Assembly: GCA_934725525.1 (NCBI GenBank)
Contig: CAKVCG010000075.1
Span: 1 to 8,306, forward strand
Source: an uncultured Brachyspira sp.
GTDB taxonomy: Bacteria > Spirochaetota > Brachyspiria > Brachyspirales > Brachyspiraceae
Length of the DNA stretch: 8,306 bases
Reading direction: 5' to 3'
Both the position numbers and the translations under genes were made by a program. The number at the start of each line of letters is the position of its first letter. Position 1 is the stretch's first letter. The notes under the pieces were generated by a model that worked only from the letters and a program-made list of their open reading frames with translations, made no database searches and had not been told where the DNA came from. Below, piece after piece: positions 5,374 through 8,306 of the stretch.

Positions 5374-7554
5374 CTAATTTTTATACATAATACTGCTATC
5401 GTATTTTAGTTCGGATTTTCCAAAAACTTTCATCATTTTTTCCAATTCTTCTTTATTGGAATAAACCATATATTCCAAACCTTTTCTACCTTTACTCGCG
5501 GTCGCGATAAAACTCCCTTCCGTTATACAAACCGCATTCGCTCCAAGCATAAAATATTTAAATATGTCTCCTCCGTATATTGGAGATTCGGCAAACATAT
5601 TAATTTGCATTTTATGGCGACCGTTATATAAATTTAATGCAATCTTATTTATAGTATCGGAAACTTTTTTTATACCTTTTAATAAATACTTATTATTATT
5701 TGAAAAATATAGGCTATTTATATTATTATTTAATATATTTTCTATATCTCTATAGTTAGACAATCCTTTTATTATCAAAGGAATATCCAAGCTTTTTCTT
5801 AAATTATTTAATTCTTTTTCGCTTTTTATATATATTTTATTCTTATCTATAGAATTAATATCATAGCAGTAAGATAAATCTATTCCAACGGCGCATGCTC
5901 CGTTTTTTTGAGATTCTTTCGCTCTATGCGTCAAAATTTCTTCGGAATTATTGCCGTTTAGCATTATTATTCCCCTTTTATGTTCTTTAATTATTTTAAT
6001 CGAAAGTTCGAATAATTCTTCGTTATTAAAATCGTTTAATATTGCAAGAACTTCGCAACTCGAAGCTACATCCATAGTTATTTGATAATATTCTCTTATA
6101 TCCATTATTCCGTCAATCGCTTCTTTAAGATTATGAATCGTGTCGATTATTATCGGTTGAGCGACATGAGTATTGAAAATGGTAGTTTCTAATTTTATCG
6201 GCTTTTCTTCATGAATTATATTCGGGCAGAAAGTATAATTTGAAAGTCCCGTTTCTTCGTCCGTATTATATCTAAACAAATAAGATAGATTAAATTTTGA
6301 AGCCAATTTTTCTTGAGCCACTCTTTTTATCTCTTCCATAGTCAAATTTTTTTCGTCCGTTAGTCTGAAATGAACGGAGTCTATCGCTTTATTTGCAATC
6401 GCTATAGCCTCGTCTCTCGTCTTTCCAACCGCGATTACATTTCCTGCTTTATCGAGATTATTTGTCGGCGGAACGAGTATGTCTCCAACTTTCGTTTTTA
6501 TAAATACTTCTCTGATTCCGTTTATATTTTTAGCTTTTTCAATTCCGTCTATAGATTCTATTATTCCCGTTCCCGGCAAAAACGCTTTTTCCACCGAAAC
6601 TTTATTCCATTTTGGTTTTAAATCGCTTGGAGGATTTCCCAAAGCAATTTCTATCGCGTTTTTAATCAAATTGACCCCAGTGGATAAAGGATAAGTATAC
6701 GCGCTCATAAATCCGCCCGATAATCTTGCGGCAATTTCCCCAACCATAGCGCCGTTTTTCGTCACTTTAATATCTCCTTTAGCCGCTCCGATTTTTAGAT
6801 TAAGCGCTTTTATTCCGTCCTTCATTACTTTAATAGCGTCTTCAATTTTTTCTTTATCCAATGCGGAAGGCATAATATGTCCCGTCTCGATAAAAAACGG
6901 AGGATATTCTATTATTCTGTCGGCGACTCCCGTAACATAAATTTGATTATCGTATATAAGCATATCAATCGAAAGCTCGGGACCGCCCATATATTCTTCA
7001 ATTATAACCTCGCCCGAAGGAGAAGAACTTTTCGCCCTATTAAAAGCGGCAAGTATATCGCTTTCGTTTTCCACTTTCATTACTCCTCGCGCCCCCATGT
7101 TATCGGCGGGTTTCAAAACGACAGGTTTATTCAAATGTCTAAACGCTTCTATTGTCTCTTCATAATTCCAAACGGGGAAAAAATTCGGTTGCGGAACATT
7201 ATTTTTTTTGAATCTCTCTCTCATTCTTATTTTATTGGACGCCGCGTAAGCGTCTTCAAATCTATTTCCCGGGAGTCCGAGCGCGTTTGCAACTGCGGCA
7301 ACCGTTGTGGACGCGTCCGTTCCAACAGTGATTACTCCGTTTATTTCCATCTGTTTGCTTAAATCTCGCGCGGCTCTAACGCTTCCGTCAACATCTCGAG
7401 TCGACACAACCATCGGCAAATCGGCAATTTTCATTCCATGCGCGTCTTTATTATAATCAAAAACTATAGTGTATAATCCCATATCTTGAGCTATTTGTAT
7501 CGCTGGAACTTGCAAGAGTCCCGCTCCTATTATAATTATTTTTTTATTTTTCAT
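5374..7554 (-). CDS. ATP-grasp ligase fused to a degenerate FMN-oxidoreductase-like TIM barrel
   Basis: Cytoplasmic protein of 726 residues; typical ATP-grasp enzymes of this type have about 400. Residues 1-110 form the pre-ATP-grasp fold (IIIIGAGLLQ at 6-15; TVGTDAST at 76-83). ATP-grasp core: Lys148 in VVLKPAD, glycine-rich loop DNMGARG (151-157), hinge EEYMGGPELS (186-195), Asp261, and Glu273 to Arg277 in GEIAARLSGG. The C-terminal lid ends near 396 (AGNVIAVGKTRDEA). It looks active and resembles BacD/PurK/carboxylate-amine ligases; the substrate is unknown. Residues about 450-715 align in order with FMN-dependent 2-hydroxy-acid oxidase-like barrels: ACAVGID (553-559), IPLIIKG (591-597), SLYFSNNN (614-621), GGDIFKYFMLGANAVCI (661-677). 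The catalytic SNHGGR is replaced by SNNNKY and the Arg of GGIRSG is lost, so it is probably inactive. Weak AAGG (7562-7565) precedes the ATG at 7552-7554. First gene of a three-gene operon. Confidence 0.88.
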   Translation of the reverse strand: MKNKKIIIIGAGLLQVPAIQIAQDMGLYTIVFDYNKDAHGMKIADLPMVVSTRDVDGSVRAARDLSKQMEINGVITVGTDASTTVAAVANALGLPGNRFEDAYAASNKIRMRERFKKNNVPQPNFFPVWNYEETIEAFRHLNKPVVLKPADNMGARGVMKVENESDILAAFNRAKSSSPSGEVIIEEYMGGPELSIDMLIYDNQIYVTGVADRIIEYPPFFIETGHIMPSALDKEKIEDAIKVMKDGIKALNLKIGAAKGDIKVTKNGAMVGEIAARLSGGFMSAYTYPLSTGVNLIKNAIEIALGNPPSDLKPKWNKVSVEKAFLPGTGIIESIDGIEKAKNINGIREVFIKTKVGDILVPPTNNLDKAGNVIAVGKTRDEAIAIANKAIDSVHFRLTDEKNLTMEEIKRVAQEKLASKFNLSYLFRYNTDEETGLSNYTFCPNIIHEEKPIKLETTIFNTHVAQPIIIDTIHNLKEAIDGIMDIREYYQITMDVASSCEVLAILNDFNNEELFELSIKIIKEHKRGIIMLNGNNSEEILTHRAKESQKNGACAVGIDLSYCYDINSIDKNKIYIKSEKELNNLRKSLDIPLIIKGLSNYRDIENILNNNINSLYFSNNNKYLLKGIKKVSDTINKIALNLYNGRHKMQINMFAESPIYGGDIFKYFMLGANAVCITEGSFIATASKGRKGLEYMVYSNKEELEKMMKVFGKSELKYDSSIMYKN

Positions 7555-7680
7555 TGATAAGCCTTATATTTTTTAAATATTTTTTTATTAACTTTTATTT
7601 TATATGTAAACCGAATAAATTTAAATATCTATAAAAATATTGTATAATTTATAATAATAAAAAATTTAAAAGGAATTAAA
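7555..7680. promoter_or_regulatory. Divergent promoter region between the ATP-grasp gene and csaA
   Basis: A 126-base, very AT-rich gap between divergent starts must hold both promoters. Rightwards, two TATAAT hexamers (7643-7648 and 7650-7655) suit csaA, but no good -35 box lies at 16-18 bases. Leftwards, TTTACA (minus strand, about 7604-7609) and several TATAAA-like hexamers could serve the operon; none is clearly best. No longer palindrome or riboswitch-like structure was recognised. Confidence 0.45.
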
Positions 7681-8028
7681 ATGGATTTTATAAAAGAAGA
7701 ATGCTCTTTCGATAATTTTTCGGCTTTGGATATAAGAACGGGAACTATAATCGAAGCGGAAGATTTTCCAAAAGCGAAAAAGCCCGCTTATAAATTGAAA
7801 ATAGATTTTGGCAGTCTCGGAATAAAAGTCTCTTCGGCTCAAATCGTAAAATTATACAAAAAAGAGGATTTGATAGGAAAAAGAATAATCGCGGTTGTCA
7901 ATTTTCCTAAAAAACAAATAGCGAATTTTTTCTCGGAATGTTTGGTTTTGGGAGCGATAAAAGAAAATGGAGAGGTTGCGTTATTAACCGTCCAAGAAGA
8001 TTGCGATAATGGAATTCCAATTAGTTAA
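7681..8028 (+). CDS. csaA: CsaA-type tRNA-binding-domain protein
   Basis: Complete small protein of 115 residues, close to the usual CsaA length of about 110. It is one OB-fold of the EMAP-II/tRNA-binding type. Members of this family form dimers and have been linked to protein secretion and chaperone activity (Bacillus CsaA). Characteristic stretches are LDIRTGTIIEAEDFPKA (16-32), KPAYKLKIDFG (34-44), SSAQI (51-55), VVNFPKKQI (72-80) and ECLVLGA (86-92). These match CsaA from memory rather than the tRNA-binding tail of MetRS or PheT, and the protein stands alone. AAGGA at 7670-7674, 6 bases before the ATG, is a good ribosome site. It is the only plus-strand gene and overlaps the stop of the convergent helicase gene. 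The short N-terminal extension (residues 1-9) is slightly longer than usual. The molecular role in this organism is inferred. Confidence 0.96.
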   Translation: MDFIKEECSFDNFSALDIRTGTIIEAEDFPKAKKPAYKLKIDFGSLGIKVSSAQIVKLYKKEDLIGKRIIAVVNFPKKQIANFFSECLVLGAIKENGEVALLTVQEDCDNGIPIS

Positions 8029-8306
8029 TTATTAAATTCCAATTCTTCAAAAGAATCTTTATCCAATAATTCGTAATGATAGCCCTGCTCGGTAAGGAAT
8101 AATTGTCTTTTATGCGAAAAATCTTCTTCTTTAGTGTCGCTTGTGATAATCGAAAAGAAATAACTTTTATTTTCGCCTTTTTTGGGACGCAAAACTCTTC
8201 CCAATCTTTGAGCCTCTTCCTGCCTCGAACCGAAAGTTCCCGAAATCTGAATTAAAACATTAGCGTCAGGCAAATCAACCGCTAAATTGGCGACTTTGCT
8301 CACTAT
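8025..8306 (-). CDS. XPB/ERCC3-like superfamily 2 DNA helicase, C-terminal end (N-terminus off window)
   Basis: The frame is open to the right edge, so only the last 93 residues are visible. They form the end of the second RecA-like helicase domain: SKVANLAVDLPDANVLIQI, then ISGTFGSRQEEAQRLGRVLRPK, containing helicase motif VI (Gln33, Gly36, Arg37 and Arg40 of the fragment; the two arginines are expected arginine-finger residues). YFFSIITSDTKEEDFSHKRQ and FLTEQGYHYELL complete the usual XPB ending, followed by an acidic tail. Bacterial XPB proteins are 3'-to-5' DNA helicases proposed to act in repair; they occur patchily, including in spirochaetes. The GTG at 8301-8303 is internal, because family homology continues to the edge, and should not be taken as a start. 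The stop (8025-8027) overlaps the csaA stop tail to tail. Confidence 0.93.
   Translation of the reverse strand: MVSKVANLAVDLPDANVLIQISGTFGSRQEEAQRLGRVLRPKKGENKSYFFSIITSDTKEEDFSHKRQLFLTEQGYHYELLDKDSFEELEFNN

Noticed and set aside
6877..7362. Plus-strand 161-residue open frame, and the shorter ones at 6370-6621 and 6479-6694
   Set aside because: They are antisense to the ATP-grasp motifs, which are unmistakable in the minus frame, and they lack convincing start signals or domains.
8301..8303. GTG as the start of a 92-residue minus-strand protein
   Set aside because: The fragment begins in the middle of the XPB helicase domain and the frame stays open to the window edge, so the gene is truncated by the window.

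Overview
The window looks like chromosomal DNA of an anaerobic spirochaete, most likely Brachyspira. This is an inference from A+T-rich sequence, two tandem MglB-type sugar-binding lipoproteins with loose spirochaetal lipoboxes, a bacterial XPB-type helicase, and AT-rich intergenic DNA. No rRNA, tRNA, CRISPR array or insertion sequence is visible. Six complete and two edge-truncated genes are supported. All are on the minus strand except csaA. No gene-free stretch exceeds about 135 bases.

Right edge (7681-8306): csaA reads rightwards and converges on the C-terminal end of an XPB/ERCC3-like helicase. The two stop codons overlap in the palindrome TTAA. A roughly 126-bp AT-rich region separates csaA from the divergent gene to its left.

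Centre (2996-7554): a tight three-gene operon read leftwards. It encodes (i) a 726-residue ATP-grasp protein with an unexpected C-terminal TIM-barrel-like domain resembling FMN-dependent 2-hydroxy-acid oxidases but lacking their catalytic residues; (ii) a four-helix membrane protein with a degenerate GGDEF-like domain; and (iii) a membrane-anchored TPR protein ending in a domain resembling the Mrr/restriction-endonuclease fold without a convincing active site. Gaps are 9 and 2 bases. This is the most unusual part of the window: one apparently intact ATP-grasp enzyme with three domains that look catalytically dead.

Left (1-2860): a Gfo/Idh/MocA oxidoreductase resembling the GnnA branch (UDP-GlcNAc 3-dehydrogenase-like, lipid A amino-sugar pathway), then two tandem mglB paralogues that keep nearly all known sugar-contacting residues and the calcium loop of the E. 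coli galactose/glucose-binding protein. Each of these three genes has its own good promoter candidate, including a fully consensus TTGACA-N16-TATAAT ahead of the first mglB. They are probably separate transcription units feeding sugar uptake and envelope sugar metabolism. All functional names come from recognising sequence patterns by eye; no search was run.
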